Source: Callipepla californica brunnescens (Eukaryota; Chordata; Aves; Galliformes; Odontophoridae). From it: 64,000 nucleotides of DNA. Where the stretch lies: the NCBI GenBank assembly GCA_023055505.1, contig JALIRH010000030.1, positions 5,514,001 through 5,578,000 of the forward strand, written 5' to 3'. Shown here piece by piece: positions 1 to 14,870 of the stretch (positions are counted from its first letter, which is position 1; every line of letters begins with the position of its first letter). Both the position numbers and the translations under genes were made by a program. The notes under the pieces were generated by a model. That model searched no databases. It was given only the letters and a program-made list of their open reading frames with translations, and was not told where the DNA came from.

Positions 1-1452
<1,452 letters not shown>

Positions 1453-1778
1453 TGCTGCTCTCCTGCAGGCTGGGATGATCACGGGAGGAAGGCAGAAGTT
1501 GAACGGGAGCCTGCAAGGACAAGGGAAATGTCAGCACAGCTTTGACTGAATGCAGCAGTCTCTGTCCAAGCCCTGCCCACACCAGACCATCTGCAAGGCA
1601 CTGCCTGGGGGATGGCACACCACACCCTGCACAGTGAGGCAATGAGCAACAGCACTCATAGCACTCTGGCTAAATGACAATAATCATCACAAAGCTATCA
1701 CAGTCTGGGGGGCTGAAAGAACACACAGCTGAGAGTTGAACAGCGGGGGACTAAAGAGAAAGCATGACAAGGAGACAG

Positions 1779-1997
1779 TCATTCGAAAACTGAGAGCAGG
1801 TCGAGGTCACACCTTAGCACAGATCCTTCACCCCCTTTTGTCCAGACACCTTGCAGATACTGATCTGCTGTAAGAGACTCACGCTTAGTTTGGAGCTTTG
1901 TGACCTTCCCTAAGGCTACATCTGAGACTGTGATCATATGCTTCTTTACACACAAAGCCGTGAACAAGTCTGACAATAGAAGTGGATCCAGGTCCAT
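1779..1997 (-). pseudogene. Relic of possible alternative N-terminal exon (copy A)
   Basis: This is a 72-codon open frame (MDLDPLLL at its start, LTADQYLQGVW near its end) that is repeated in all four gene units. It lies upstream of the ATG exon in the same orientation. In copies B and D the same frame ends in a GTAAG donor; here that site has become CGAATGA, so the donor is lost. I do not recognise the protein family. It may be a fragment of another gene's exon or chance conservation through recent duplication. Confidence 0.35.
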
Positions 1998-3140
1998 AAA
2001 GGCTCCTTCTTTCTGTGTGTTCAGGAGTTGAGACAGAAAATGGGACCACTCTGAGACTCACGAATCATTGGGAGGGTCTCCGGTTGTTGTGTGTGTAATC
2101 CAATCTTGTTAACGCGCTGTTAATGCACTACAGCGTATCTGTTGTATATCAATGTATATAGTCCTGCTGTTCTGCCGATTCAAATAGCATACTGAGTTTG
2201 GATCCATCTGTGACAAATTGTCAAAGTCACGAGGGGCCACACAAGGAAGTAAGGGGAGAGGTGTTACGTGCAAAATGCCAGGTTTGGAAGCTGCATATGA
2301 GGGAAAGGAGAACAGAAATAGACAGGAACAGGGAACAGAACCTAAATTTGCAATCAAATCTCTGAAAGTGGATTAATAAATCTTGGTCAAATAAAATAAA
2401 TAAAGAAATAAGGATTAGTCATGGGCATTCCCAGAGACACTGTTCATAATCAGCCCCCTGCTGTTACCTTCCATCAGAATGTAGCATTCCAGAAAGAAAA
2501 TAAAATCATGGGAAACATTTCAGCTCCTGTACTGTCAAGATCATTATGGAAAGGAAAACGGCTTCCCAGTTCCCACGTCTACCTCCTGAGGAATGGTAAG
2601 GCCTGAAGTCAGAACAAAGAGTAACCAGAGGGCATCAGCCCCACCACTCCCAGGAAAAAGCTGATCCGTAAATGAATAATGCTAGCCCGTCTGTGTACAT
2701 TAATTCCAACTGATCCTTAGGATATCTGGCAAAGTCTTTGTCATAAATACCGCAGCACAAATGTCAGTGCTAGCCCAGCTCAGATCTGGGAAGCTGAGCG
2801 TGCAGTTCAGGCAGCAAAGAGTGGAGATTTCGAGCAGTAATGGTACAACTCATTGTGTGCCAGACTGCAAAAGCCCATGTCTGTCTGGGTCCTGGGAGAG
2901 AATCTTCTGTCAGAAGCTCACTCTGCACTTACAAATTGACAGGAAACATTGTACCCACTCCCTGCAGAAACAGGGAGGCTGCAGAGCATGTGCTTGGTGC
3001 ATCTGCTGTCCTCCCTGAAACAAAACAGACTGAAGTAGAGCAATCTGCCATGGCGGGCAGCACATGGAGCCAGGACCAGGGTCCCACCCGGTGCTGCTGG
3101 CAGCGTGTGCTCCTCTGCACGAACCACGAAGGGCACCTAC

Positions 3141-3400
3141 CTTGGGTGCAGAGCAGGCTGCTCCCAGCTCTGTTGCAGGCAACCGGGCTCCTTGGAGTCG
3201 CGCAGAGCACAGGATGCCGAGTGCCCTCAGCCCGGAGCTGGCCGCAGGACGGCCTTGGTGCACCTCCTGCCACCGCGGTGCTGCACAGATGGCTTCCAGC
3301 CAGGCTCTGGCTGCTTCAGCACAGGCTCAGGTGCCACAGCGAGCACGCCCCGAGCCGGCTGCCAGGCCTCGGGCACTTTCACTGCTCATTCTGAGCTCAC
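3141..3400 (-). promoter_or_regulatory. GC-rich non-coding first exon and promoter of copy A
   Basis: A GC-rich, CpG-containing block reads on the minus strand into a strong splice donor, CACCCAAG|GTAGGTGCC, whose last exon base is 3141. The same block with the same donor occurs upstream of the other KRAB-ZNF copies in matching orientation (6640-6908 plus, 30397-30670 minus, 48860-49130 minus, 63390-63668 plus). That position and the donor make it the likely 5' UTR exon and CpG-rich promoter. The transcription start is not defined; about 3400 is an estimate. Long open frames cross it on both strands because of GC bias, and I do not treat them as coding. Confidence 0.6.
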
Positions 3401-3424
3401 ATCTGCTCCCGGGGGACAGGAGGT

Positions 3425-3489
3425 GGGGAGGGAGGGAGGGGAGAGGGAAGAAGGGTGGGGGCTGAGTTTTGTTATGCTAATGAAGCATT
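3425..3489. promoter_or_regulatory. G-run tract plus octamer-like site upstream of first exon A
   Basis: Positions 3425-3441 carry four runs of three or more G with single-base loops, the canonical G-quadruplex pattern. About 30 bases further out, 3474-3489 reads ATGCTAATGAAGCATT, which contains the octamer variant ATGCTAAT. Both lie just upstream of the GC-rich exon of the minus-strand gene. The same pair recurs at 30681-30738 and 32770-32835. Copies D (49194) and E (63327, inverted) keep the octamer with a weaker G tract, and copy B has lost the octamer. POU-factor binding is inferred from the motif only. Confidence 0.4.
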
Positions 3490-5177
3490 GCTTTCTGCAG
3501 TGTCATTGCTTCCTTTGCTGGGGACATTTGCACATCCATGTGCTCAGGCATCACTATATTCCAGGCCTTGCTTTCCTTTTACTCCTCTCAGCCATCAGCA
3601 TGTGTCAGCATGAAGCAGTCACCGGCTGCCCTGCTCTAGAGGACAGCATCTCCCTGCAGCTGGCTGAGTTCTTGTCCTAACCACTTCTCCTGGTTTCTCT
3701 GTTAAGTCTTCTTTTGAAGGCGTGAGCATACTTAAGCACACTGCTGTTAGACGGCCTGCTCTGATGTTCACTGGTGTATATCTACAGAATTTAGGGCCAC
3801 CCAGAAGGAACTGCTCTCAGGGTACTTGGGAGTTTGTGTACAGGTGATATAGGTTGGTTTTCTTAGCTATAGGGATTAATACATCAGTTTAAGAACTGAT
3901 ATATTAGTATCACAAAAAGAATGCATATGAGATACATCTAAAGCTTTCCATTTCTGCTTTTGTGGGTGAACAGTCTTGTTTTCCCTCAATAATCCTGTAC
4001 TGGGAACAAAATTGAATTTTATTTTCTGCCTCAATGGTTTTGCCTCAGAAGAATCACTGGAGTGATAATAGAATACTTTTTTGCCTCAAACATGCAAGCA
4101 CATTTTTGTCATATTCCACATACACTGTTTTTAAAAGTGGCACGCTGTGGTCTCGTAATTAATGGAATCTTCCAAACCGGAAAAAAGTGGATGCAAGTGA
4201 CTCAGAGGTTTCAGGGATGAAGCTGAGGGTGAAATTAAAGAAGTCAGTGGTCACTCGACCCTGATAACAACGTGGTGAGGTTGTGCTTGAGAGAAGCCCA
4301 CCAAGAGAAATGGGGTTTGAGTAGTACTTTAGAGATTCAGGACCCCGCGGGCTCCACATCTTCCTGAAAGTAAGTTGGTGAGGGTGTGCTTGAGAGATTC
4401 CAGACCCCCAGGAGAAACTGAAGAGCTAGGGTTATTGGGAACTGTGTTGTGTTATGGTTGCCGGCATTGTGATCTTGTCTGTGAACATGGCTGTGAGTAG
4501 TACTGTGAGGGTGCCAAGTGTGTCATTTTTTTCTCTCTCTGTGGTGTGTGTATGTGTCAGGTCTGCAGAGTGTGTTAAGCTTTGCTTTTTACTTTTGTAG
4601 CTGCAGCAGTGTGTGTGTTACAGTGTGTGAAGGCAGTTTGTACATTCCAGACATTCCAGACATGGAGGAGTTGGCTGTGGGAAACTGCAGAGGAAACTTG
4701 TTGAAAATTGTAATCATTGGTAGATTGGACAAATGATTAAAATAACTTGTGGAAATCTGGGGTCTGTGGAAAAACAACAACCAAAGTTCCCATTTTGTTG
4801 GGAGAAATTGGTTAGGACTTTCCCTGGAGGAATTTGGTGCACAACCATGCCTTGTGGGATTTGGCAGACTCCGTTACCTAGCAATGTGAGGAGGGACAAT
4901 TGTCCATCATAAAGTGTATTTAGGTGAAAGTGTATTCAGACTGTTGTGATGGTTGCAGTTTGCACCAGCCAAGATAGATGAAGACTGGAAAGAGAAAGAA
5001 TTGTGTCACCACCCCCTCCCGCCCTGGGCGGTTCCCAGAGCGCTCAGAGAAAGACCCTGGGGCAGAGACACTGCAAACTCCTGTTGTGAAATGCTGTGTT
5101 ACCTGGCGGTTGGGCAGGAACACATTGGAAGCAAGAATGTCCTTGTCTGCAGAGATCTAGGAAACCCAATATCCCAG
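3490..5177. repeat. Inverted-repeat arm between copies A and B, no gene seen
   Basis: This is AT-rich flank repeated at 32821-34534 (direct), and in parts at 49200-50900 (direct) and inverted at 6115-6600, 32090-32700 and 61500-63300. It includes T-rich stretches and the duplicated motif ATTCCAGACATTCCAGACAT near 4645. Short open frames such as 4518-4736 are kept among copies, but they show no family signature and look like by-products of recent duplication. Confidence 0.6.
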
Positions 5178-5732
5178 TGTCATGGTTTTGTGATTTTTTG
5201 GTACTGGTATTCCACATCATGGCATCATGTGGTGCATTGGGAGTCAGGGAGAACTACATTCCCCAGAGGACTTTGCAATGCTTTGTATTTTTTCACGTGT
5301 TTTCTGCTCAGAGGGAACAGATAAAAACTCTCTGCGGTCACGGGACGTTCTCTCTTTCCTCTAGGATCACTTAGGAGTGGGTGCTCGCTGCCGTCCGCCT
5401 TCAGCGTTAGCGTAAGGCCTTCGGTTTATCGGGCACTCACTCTCTCTCTATCTCACTCTCTCTCTCTCTCTCTCTCGCTCTCTTTGTCTCACTCGTTTTG
5501 TTTGATTCATTGGGCTTAATTCCAAATTGTATTGCATTATATTGTGTTATTTATTTCCTGATGTCTTATTTAGTAAATTAGCTTTTCCCCCTCAGATCGT
5601 TGCCGCTGTTTTGTTTTGGGGCTTATCTCCCTTTTTCTTTTTCCCCCTTCCCCCTGTCTGGGGTGTGGGCCTGTGGGTCTCCTTCCTCGGTTGTTGCGGG
5701 GCCAGGCCGGGCCGGCTCGCAAACCCCTGACA
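5178..5732 (+). mobile_element. Solo LTR with 5-bp target duplication
   Basis: A 555-base element starts TGTCATGGTTTTG and ends CCCCTGACA. It is flanked on both sides by CCCAG (5173-5177 and 5733-5737), a 5-bp target duplication. Inside are a GATAAAAACTC TATA-like region near 5321, a CT microsatellite (about 5441-5480) and a C-rich 3' part. No internal retroviral sequence adjoins it. Paralogous segments at about 31910-31940 and 51270-51300 carry the uninterrupted target, which confirms insertion. The start resembles the TGTCATGG class of avian ERV LTRs; the internal family is unknown. A second copy is at 34535-35056. Confidence 0.85.
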
Positions 5733-6639
5733 CCCAGTGTTAGCATTGGAAGCCTCTGTGGCTGGAGAGGAGACTGAAGTTTGTTTTTTGTATTTACCAG
5801 AGGGTGCCAGAGTCCATAATTAGTCAAGACTGGTTGGAGAAATTAGAGGGAAAAGTAAAATTGTAGAATGGTGTCTTTCGTAGACAGGACAGGTGTGTGG
5901 AAGACCAAAGAGTGCTGAGCCATTTTTAATGATGAAACTTTGGAAAAAAAAATAGAGAGGGAGGCTAGGGAAAGGGAAAAGCCAAGGAAGGCACAGGAGG
6001 GAACAGAGAGGAAATGGAGAAAGCAAAGGCAAGAAAGGACAAGGAGTAGAGACAGGAAATATTTGGTGTTGATCATAGCTTAGGGAACTGAAAGAGGGAT
6101 GATGAAAAAATAAGAGCCGCCCAGGGAGGGACGAGGTGGAGACACAATTGTTTCTCATTCCAGTCTTCATCTATCTTGGCTGGTGCAAACTGCAACCATC
6201 ACAACAGTCTGAATACACTTTCATCTAAATACACTTCCATCTAATTACCCTTTACAATGGACAATTGTCCTTCCTCACATTGCTAGGTAATGGAGTCTGC
6301 CAAATCCCTCAAGGCATGGTTGTACACCAAATTCCTCCAGGGAGAGTCAAAACCAATTTCCCCCAAACAAAATGGGGGAACTTTTGTTGCATCTAGTGAG
6401 GCAAAACCATTGAGGCAGAAAATATAATTCAGTTATGTTCCCAGTGCAGAATTCCTGAGGGAAAACAAGACTGTTCACCCACAAAAGCTGGAATGGAAAG
6501 CTTTAGAAGTATCACATATGCATTCTTTATGCTAAACTAATATATCGGTTCGTGAACTAATGTATTAATCCCTATTGCTAAAAAAACACAGCCCATGTCC
6601 TTTCCTCCCTTTACAGGACCACCCCTCCTCCTGTCCCCG
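5733..6639. repeat. Centre and second arm of the A/B inverted repeat
   Basis: From about 6115 the sequence is the reverse complement of the region left of about 5035 (shared landmarks: CCCTGGGCGG, GTTTGCACCAGCCAAGATAG, CCTCAATGGTTTTGCCTCA). 5733-6115 is the spacer, containing a purine-rich stretch near 5945-6060, and it has copies at 31540-31910 and 50900-51280. No gene is visible. Confidence 0.65.
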
Positions 6640-6908
6640 GGAGCAGATGTGAGCTGAGAATGAGCAGTGAAAGTGCCCGAGGCCTGGCAGCTGGCTCGGG
6701 GCGTGCTCGCTGTGGCACCTGAGCCTGTGCTGAAGCAGCCAGAGCCTGGCTGGAAGCCATCCGGGCAGCACCGCGGTGGCAGGAGGTGCACCAAGGCCGT
6801 CCTGCGGCCAGCTCCGGGCTGAGGGCACTCGGCATCCTGTGCTCTGCGCGACTCCAAGGAGCCCGGTTGCCTGCAACAGAGCTGGGAGCAGCCTGCTCTG
6901 CACCCAAG
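6640..6908 (+). promoter_or_regulatory. GC-rich non-coding first exon and promoter of copy B
   Basis: This is the plus-strand copy of the GC-rich first exon. It ends at donor CACCCAAG|GTAGGTGCC, with the last exon base at 6908. It lies about 1.9 kb upstream of the ATG exon of copy B. Unlike the other copies, the region just upstream lacks the ATGCTAAT octamer and most of the G/C-run tract, because sequence between about 6590 and 6630 has been replaced or deleted. Copy B may therefore have a weakened promoter. Confidence 0.6.
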
Positions 6909-8313
6909 GTAGGTGCCCTTCGTGGTTCGTGCAGAGGAGCACACGCTGCCAGCAGCACCGGGTGGGACCCTGGTCCTGGCTCCATGTGCTGCCCGGCACG
7001 GCAGCTTTGCTGTGAGCACAGGAGGTCAGCGTACTCTGCTGTCCCGTTCTACCTCCATGATACAGCTCCCTCTGCGGACAGCACATGAGGACCTTGGTGC
7101 GCAGGTCAACACATGTGGATTCCTGTAAGCTTTAAAATAACAGGTGCTTTCTCTTGTGGGTCTTAATGGAAAGCCTCTAATAAGCGGGGAATTGCCACTG
7201 TGTCAACCCCTGAAGTACTGGGGACTGGGTGTTCTTTCTTGTGCTAACGTGTCCCAAGGGTTTTGTTCCGGCTGTCCCGGCAGCTGCAGATGCCTTTAGC
7301 ACACAGCAGTGGGCCCCAGGCACATTGTCAGTGGAGCACGCTTTCATTTCAGATCTTCCACCTCGTGCCGTAGTGACTTGCGGAAACAAACTCTTTAACC
7401 CAGAGTGAGGTGATAAGGCAGGTAAGGTTATTCAGCACTGCGCTCACATGCCGGGTGCAAGGGGTTACCCTGTTAGAGACTATTATTTTATGCCATTGCC
7501 TCAAAGTCTGCTGATGAACATGTCCAAACTTGTCCAAGCTAGTCCTGGCCAAGGGTTGTGAAAGCCTTTGTCTAAGGGACAAGCAGATGGGCATGTCCTG
7601 GGGCAATGAAAGAGAGACAAGCTGCCAATTAACACCCTTTTGTGTGGTACTCATCTCTGTGAGGAGATAGACATCTGAGGAGACTCTTGCATGGCAAACT
7701 ACAATGGGAGCTTTCACATAGGCAAGAAAAATGGAGGATAAAAAGAGAGATCGACCATGATAAGAATGTTCATGGTCAGTACAGGAGCTGAAATATTTCC
7801 TGTGACTTTTACCTTCTTTCTGGAATGCTACAGTCAGATAGAAGGTAACACCAGGAGGCTGATGATGAACGGTGTCTCACGGAATGTCTATGGTTAATTT
7901 TTAGTTATTTTTTATTTTATTTGGCCACGATTAATTGCTAAAGTGTTAGAGATGTGATTTCAAATTTAGGTTCTGTTCCCTGTTCCTGTCTATTTCTGTT
8001 TTCCTTTCTTTCATATTTAGCTTCCAAACCTGGCATTTTGCACGTAACACCTCTCCCTTTACTTCCTTGTGTGGCCCCTCGTGACTTTGCCAATTTGTCA
8101 CAGATGGATCCCAATACAATAAGCAATCAAAAGCTACAGAGAAGCAGGACTATATTTATTGATAGACAGCACATCTGCAGTACTGATTTAACAGTGTCTT
8201 AACAAGATTGGATTACACACACAACTACAGGAGCCCCTCCCACCGAGTCATGAGGCTCAGAGTGGTCCCCCTGTCTATGTCAACTCCTGAACCCACAAAA
8301 ATAAGGAGCCTTT

Positions 8314-8532
8314 ATGGACCTGGATCCAGTTCTAGTCCCAGACTTCTTCACAGCTTTGTGTGTAAAGAATCGTATGAGCACAGTCTCAGACATAACCTTA
8401 GAGAAGGTCACAAAGCTCCAAAGGAAGCGTGAGTCTCTTACAGCAGATCAGTATCTGCAAGGTGTCTGGACAAAAGGAAGTGAAGGATCTCTGCTAAGCT
8501 GTGACCTCGACCTTCTATCTGCTTTGGGGTAA
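8314..8532 (+). other. Candidate alternative N-terminal coding exon of copy B
   Basis: The open frame begins ATG at 8314 with an in-frame TAA just upstream. It runs through MDLDPVLV and LTADQYLQGVW, and reaches GCTTTGGG|GTAAGATG, a strong donor after base 8528. Splicing this donor to the acceptor at 8821 (CTGGCAG|GCTCC) completes the split codon and reads through 19 codons without a stop into the KRAB-protein ATG at 8880. The same arrangement holds in copy D. This would give a longer N-terminus. I do not recognise the encoded sequence, and use of the exon is inference. Confidence 0.4.
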
Positions 8533-8693
8533 GATGCCTGTCTCCTTGTCATGCTTTGCCTTTAGTCCCATGGTCAGTCAGCCTTCAGCAGTTCAACTGT
8601 CACCTGTCAGTTTTTCCTGTTGCACTGTTTGAGGCAGCTTTGTGATGATTACTGTCATCTAGCCAGAGTGTTATGAGTATAGTTGCTCAATGA

Positions 8694-10997
<2,304 letters not shown>

Positions 10998-12060
10998 AAG
11001 CACCTTCAGAATATGAGAACCTTCAGAAGCAGTTCCAGCCACGTTTCCTACCAGCACATGCACACTGCAGACAGAGCCTGCAATGCCCCAGAGATGGAAT
11101 AGCTTCAACCAGAGCCACAGCCTGGTTACCCACTGTGGCTGTGTGTGGTGATGAACCGCACAGTTCCCTTGTCTCAAATGCAGGTTGAGCTCCAACCAAT
11201 GCTCCAACCTGATTGAGTAGAAAGGGATCCATGCAGGGCAGGGATCACAAAAATGCCAATACTGCAAGAAGAGCTTCATCCAGAGGCTCTGTCCACACTG
11301 AATGTTGCCCAGTGCTCGTGAGGGGAATACCCTGCAAGCGTCTGTGCTTCAGGAAGAATTTCTCTCAGGCCTGATTTCTCATTTCTCATCGGAAAACCCC
11401 CAGTACTGAGACCTTGAGAATGCTGGAGAACTCAGCATGAGAGAGACCCAGATGCTTCTCCCCCCACAGGAAGTGTTTGCAAAGGAGATGGCTTCACTTG
11501 AACCCTCTGCAGAAATGACTTTATCCAGGAGCTTCAGATTTCCTTTCCTTGCTAACAAAAGAAATTCACTCACCATGCCTTCTTTTCTCCTCTGCTCTTC
11601 CTGCAAGCAGCTTTTGGATGTCATCTCCTAAGGAAAATCAGCTGTGTACGGATGTTCTGTGTGTCTGTGTGCATGTGCTGCTCTCAGAAGTTTCTGAGTG
11701 CACTGAGGAATGAAATACAAGTGTCAGGAAAGCAGTAAAGTGGCTCGTGGAATTGTTCTGAAAATAAGCTGTAGTTGAAGGGGAAGGGGGTGAATAAAGT
11801 AGGAGAGTTGTTCTGGAGCAAATCTCAATGTATCTTGCTTTTTGTTCTAAAAATAAAAGACCACTTGTGGATTGAGGAATGGTACAAGGAAGTTTGATTT
11901 TCATGCTGACTCCAGTCCACTGTTTGCAACACAGGGAGGCATTTCTTTCACACAAGCAATGTCATTCTTTTTCACAGAATTGCACATTGCCTCTACTCCT
12001 CTTCCCAAAAGATTTCACAGGAGATCAAAGCAGCTGTGAGACACCAAGCTTTGCTTGGCT
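10998..12060 (+). other. 3' UTR of copy B with decayed fingers and polyA signals
   Basis: After the TAG, finger-like sequence continues in broken frames to about 11380 (for example a QHMHTADRAC stretch and a later YCKKSFIQ stretch), so the ancestral array was longer. AATAAA hexamers occur at 11793-11798 and 11852-11857. Copies C and D keep the first as TTTATT on the plus strand (24854-24859, 44177-44182), which makes it the better polyadenylation candidate. Confidence 0.55.
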
Positions 12061-13060
12061 CCACTAGATCTAATAAAAGCTGAGCTTGTTTCTCCCAAGT
12101 GCAGCATCCCATGTCTCAGGAGGTGGTGGGAGCAGAAGGCAGTGCAAAGCCACAGGGTGCACAAGCAGCTTATCCCTGCAGCACAGAGATTTCAGTGTGC
12201 TCTCCAGTGCATGCTTGCCTCTTTTCTGAGCTTGAAGGTCTTTGCTGTGACCTTGGAAATCATCTGGAAGAACTCGCGCAGAAGGGCCATCACATTTGCT
12301 GGGCTCTTCTCAAGCTGCAGTGCTTGGACTGCAGTTTGCAGGAAGTGGAGGTTGACTTTGGTGAGCTGGTGAAGCTGGCAGGAGCCTGCCCATGTCCTCA
12401 GGAGCTGTCAGTTTCTTTGTAGGATCCCTGAGCACTCCCTGCTAGCCACAAGGTTATGATGCTTGCAGTATGGAGGAGCGCTGCTTCCTCCATCTCAGGG
12501 AGGAGGGGCCTGGTGTGGTGCAGGAGAGGTAGAGCAGGGCCCTGGGGGTTGGAGGAACACACAGCTCCAAGGAAAAAGCGTGGGGAAGAAGCAAGCAGCT
12601 GGGAGGCTTGGGAATCCCCAGCAACATGAGATAGCAGCCCAACCAAGAGCTGGGATGATTTATTTTTCAACTGCATCCAATTAATTCCTATCCTATGGCA
12701 CTGATCATGTGTTTCCCCTCTCCTTTCAGATTTCCCCAAGAAGCGTTCTCACTATTGTCTATTTTCTTCTTATCTGACTGTGTTCTCAGAAATGCTGATT
12801 TTGCTTTCCTAGAAAAAGCAAACAAACAAAGAAACACAGTGAGGTCGGTTTTCCATTTTGCTCACTGAAATATTATTAAAAATTAACTGATGATTTCACC
12901 CCCCCATATTTTGTCGCACACCATGTCTAGCTGCATTAGGGGACGGAAAAATCACTTTCTTTCCTCTCTCCCTGTACCTTCTTTCCCTGTGCTTTGGGGA
13001 AGGTAAACCTTCTGTAGTGGATATGAATACCTACACAGCTATGACTGCAGTGCGCTGTCA
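12061..13060. other. Downstream flank of copy B, no supported gene
   Basis: The sequence is repeated downstream of C (inverted, 23770-24600) and in part D (43680-43920). A 107-codon open frame at 12099-12422 is partly kept among copies but has frame and length differences and no recognisable domain. The stretch 12600-12740 is the paralogue that lacks the foldback found at 23892-24033. Confidence 0.45.
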
Positions 13061-13074
13061 GAAGGAACAGGAGT

Positions 13075-13440
13075 GTTTCAAATGCCAAAATAGGTTGTTT
13101 TCCTTGTGGTGGTGGGATGGTGGTTTAAACGGTTTACCAGTCTGGTTTGGTTTGGTTCTTTGACGATTGATGTGGGGGAACCACAGACCCACTCCCCAGG
13201 AAAGGGGAAGGAGGAGAGGGAAAAGCAAGAAGGGAAATGATGGGTTTAAAAACATAACAGCAGCAACGACCTGAGGTGGAGAGCTAATTTACAAAATAAG
13301 TTATCAGGAAGCAAAATAATACAATATAATTGGAATGGAGGCTCATGAATCAGATCAAATGAGCAAGAGAAAGAATGTCCGATAAACCGAAGGCCTTACG
13401 CTAATGCTGAAGGCGGACGGCTGCAACAAACACCCACTGC
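13075..13440 (-). mobile_element. LTR remnant related to the 5178 solo LTR
   Basis: On the minus strand the segment contains the CGTTAGCGTAAGGCCTTCGG-like block (13385-13415 here), the AATTGTATTGCATTAT-like block and a C-rich end with CCCACATC, in the same order as the LTR at 5178-5732. The edges are decayed and no target duplication was found. Confidence 0.55.
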
Positions 13441-14010
13441 TACAGCAGTTGTTTGTACTGCCAAGGCTCAGAAGGGCACACGTTGTCCTTGTGTCGATAG
13501 GGCCTCCCTGTAACCCTGTAGGGAGGCCAGAATGTGTAGTATCATTGTCCCTCACCGAACACTACACACCCACATCCCACTGACCGTGAGAGAGCCTTGG
13601 GCAGTCTACAGCACCACACCTCCAGAGGCTGCAGCTATGGCTTAACCCTTCTGTTCCAAGAGACAAACCAAGGGCTTTCCTTAACATTACAATCACCTGT
13701 TGCAATGGGATTGCCAGTAAATGAGCACCTGAGTGACCGGAGTGGAGGAGCCCAGATACACCCATTCTCTCTCTCTCTCCCTATCAGTGCTGCTTCCAGG
13801 AGTTCCTATATGCACAGAGCCTGCACAGGTTAACCCCCTCCCCTCCCTTGCTCTCTTACTACCAGCTCACCAGAGTTTGAATGAGAGGTGGCAGCATTCC
13901 TTAACTCAAGCGGTTGCTGGGAGGGGTGAGTTAATTCCCCTTTCCTCTAGGATCTTGTTTTATAGCACCTGTATCTCAAATAAGGGCTTAGTCACTGCCT
14001 TAATTTCCTT
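13441..14010. other. No gene seen; possible further LTR debris
   Basis: The stretch contains a short hairpin (GGCCTCCCT...AGGGAGGCC, 13501-13527) and a CT run near 13770. No open frame has a recognisable product. It may be LTR-derived, but I cannot assign it. Confidence 0.3.
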
Positions 14011-14014
14011 TACA

Positions 14015-14395
14015 CTGCTCATCACGGGAGACTTCAGCCATGCTAATATTGGTTGGAAGGAGAACAAGGCAGGGCACCAGCAATCCAAGAGTTTCCTGGA
14101 ATGAGTTGAAGATAAGTTCTTCTTCCAGGTGGTGCAGGAACCCAAGAGAAATTGTGCTATGCTGGAACTCATCAATGTCTTCCCAGCAAGGAGAGGCTGA
14201 TGAGTAATGTGGAGCTCAAGGGCCAAAAAATGATGGAGTTCAAGATCTTTACAGCATCAAAGTGGGTATGCAGCAAGCTCATGACTCTGCACTTCAGGAG
14301 AGCAGACATTGACCTCTTCAGAGAACTACTTGGCAGGGTGATATTGTATAAAGCCCTGGAGGGAAGAGCAGACCAAGAAAAATTGTCATGGATCG
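14015..14395 (+). mobile_element. Old CR1 ORF2 endonuclease fragment
   Basis: The translation shows a decayed GDF.HANIGW motif ([10 protein letters not shown] in the intact CR1), then VVQEP and a FRRADIDLFRELL stretch equal to [13 protein letters not shown] of the CR1 at 14440-18905. Frames are broken by stops. It lies directly upstream of the younger CR1, in the same orientation. Confidence 0.7.
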
Positions 14396-14870
14396 GCACA
14401 ACCGGAGCTGCAGTGACAAATTTTGATGTGAAGAGGGTTTTTTTGGGAGGTTTCTGTCACAGGGGAACCGAGGGAGAGTGGGCAGTCCCTTCAGCTCTCG
14501 GCAGCTCTCTCGCGAGAGGCTGACGTGGCGTAGGCGTTGCCCGGGAAACGGCACCCCCGCCCACACCTTCAGCTCTGAAAGGGCCTCAGGGAGGCCACCA
14601 GGCGCAAGGAGGAGCTAACTACCTGTGAGTATCACCCCTCTCTATTATACTGAAGCTAGGTGCTAAGTGTGGGAGTGTGGGAGCTTGTGTAGCTGGGTGT
14701 AGGATTTCTATTCCTCCTCTCTTGTGAATTCATCCTATTTATTACTGGTGTCTGTGTTCTCACAGTTGTGTTCTACTTTTTTGTTTATTTCATTGTTATT
14801 TATCTTATTATCATTATTCATACATATATATTTATTTATTCGTTTTATTTATTATTCTTATTTCTGTACC

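Noticed and set aside
3064..3465. Open frames of 100-240 codons on both strands of the GC-rich blocks (also near 6600, 30100, 48510 and 63300)
   Set aside because: High GC content removes stops in several frames at once; the block ends in a splice donor and fits a non-coding first exon.
4518..4736. 72-codon frame with a hydrophobic start, repeated near 33875 and, inverted, at 61665 and 32372
   Set aside because: It sits in the middle of duplicated flank, has no recognised domain, and its conservation equals that of the surrounding non-coding sequence.
12099..12422. 107-codon frame downstream of copy B
   Set aside because: The paralogues at 24252-24551 and 43539-43874 differ by indels that change frame, which argues against coding constraint.
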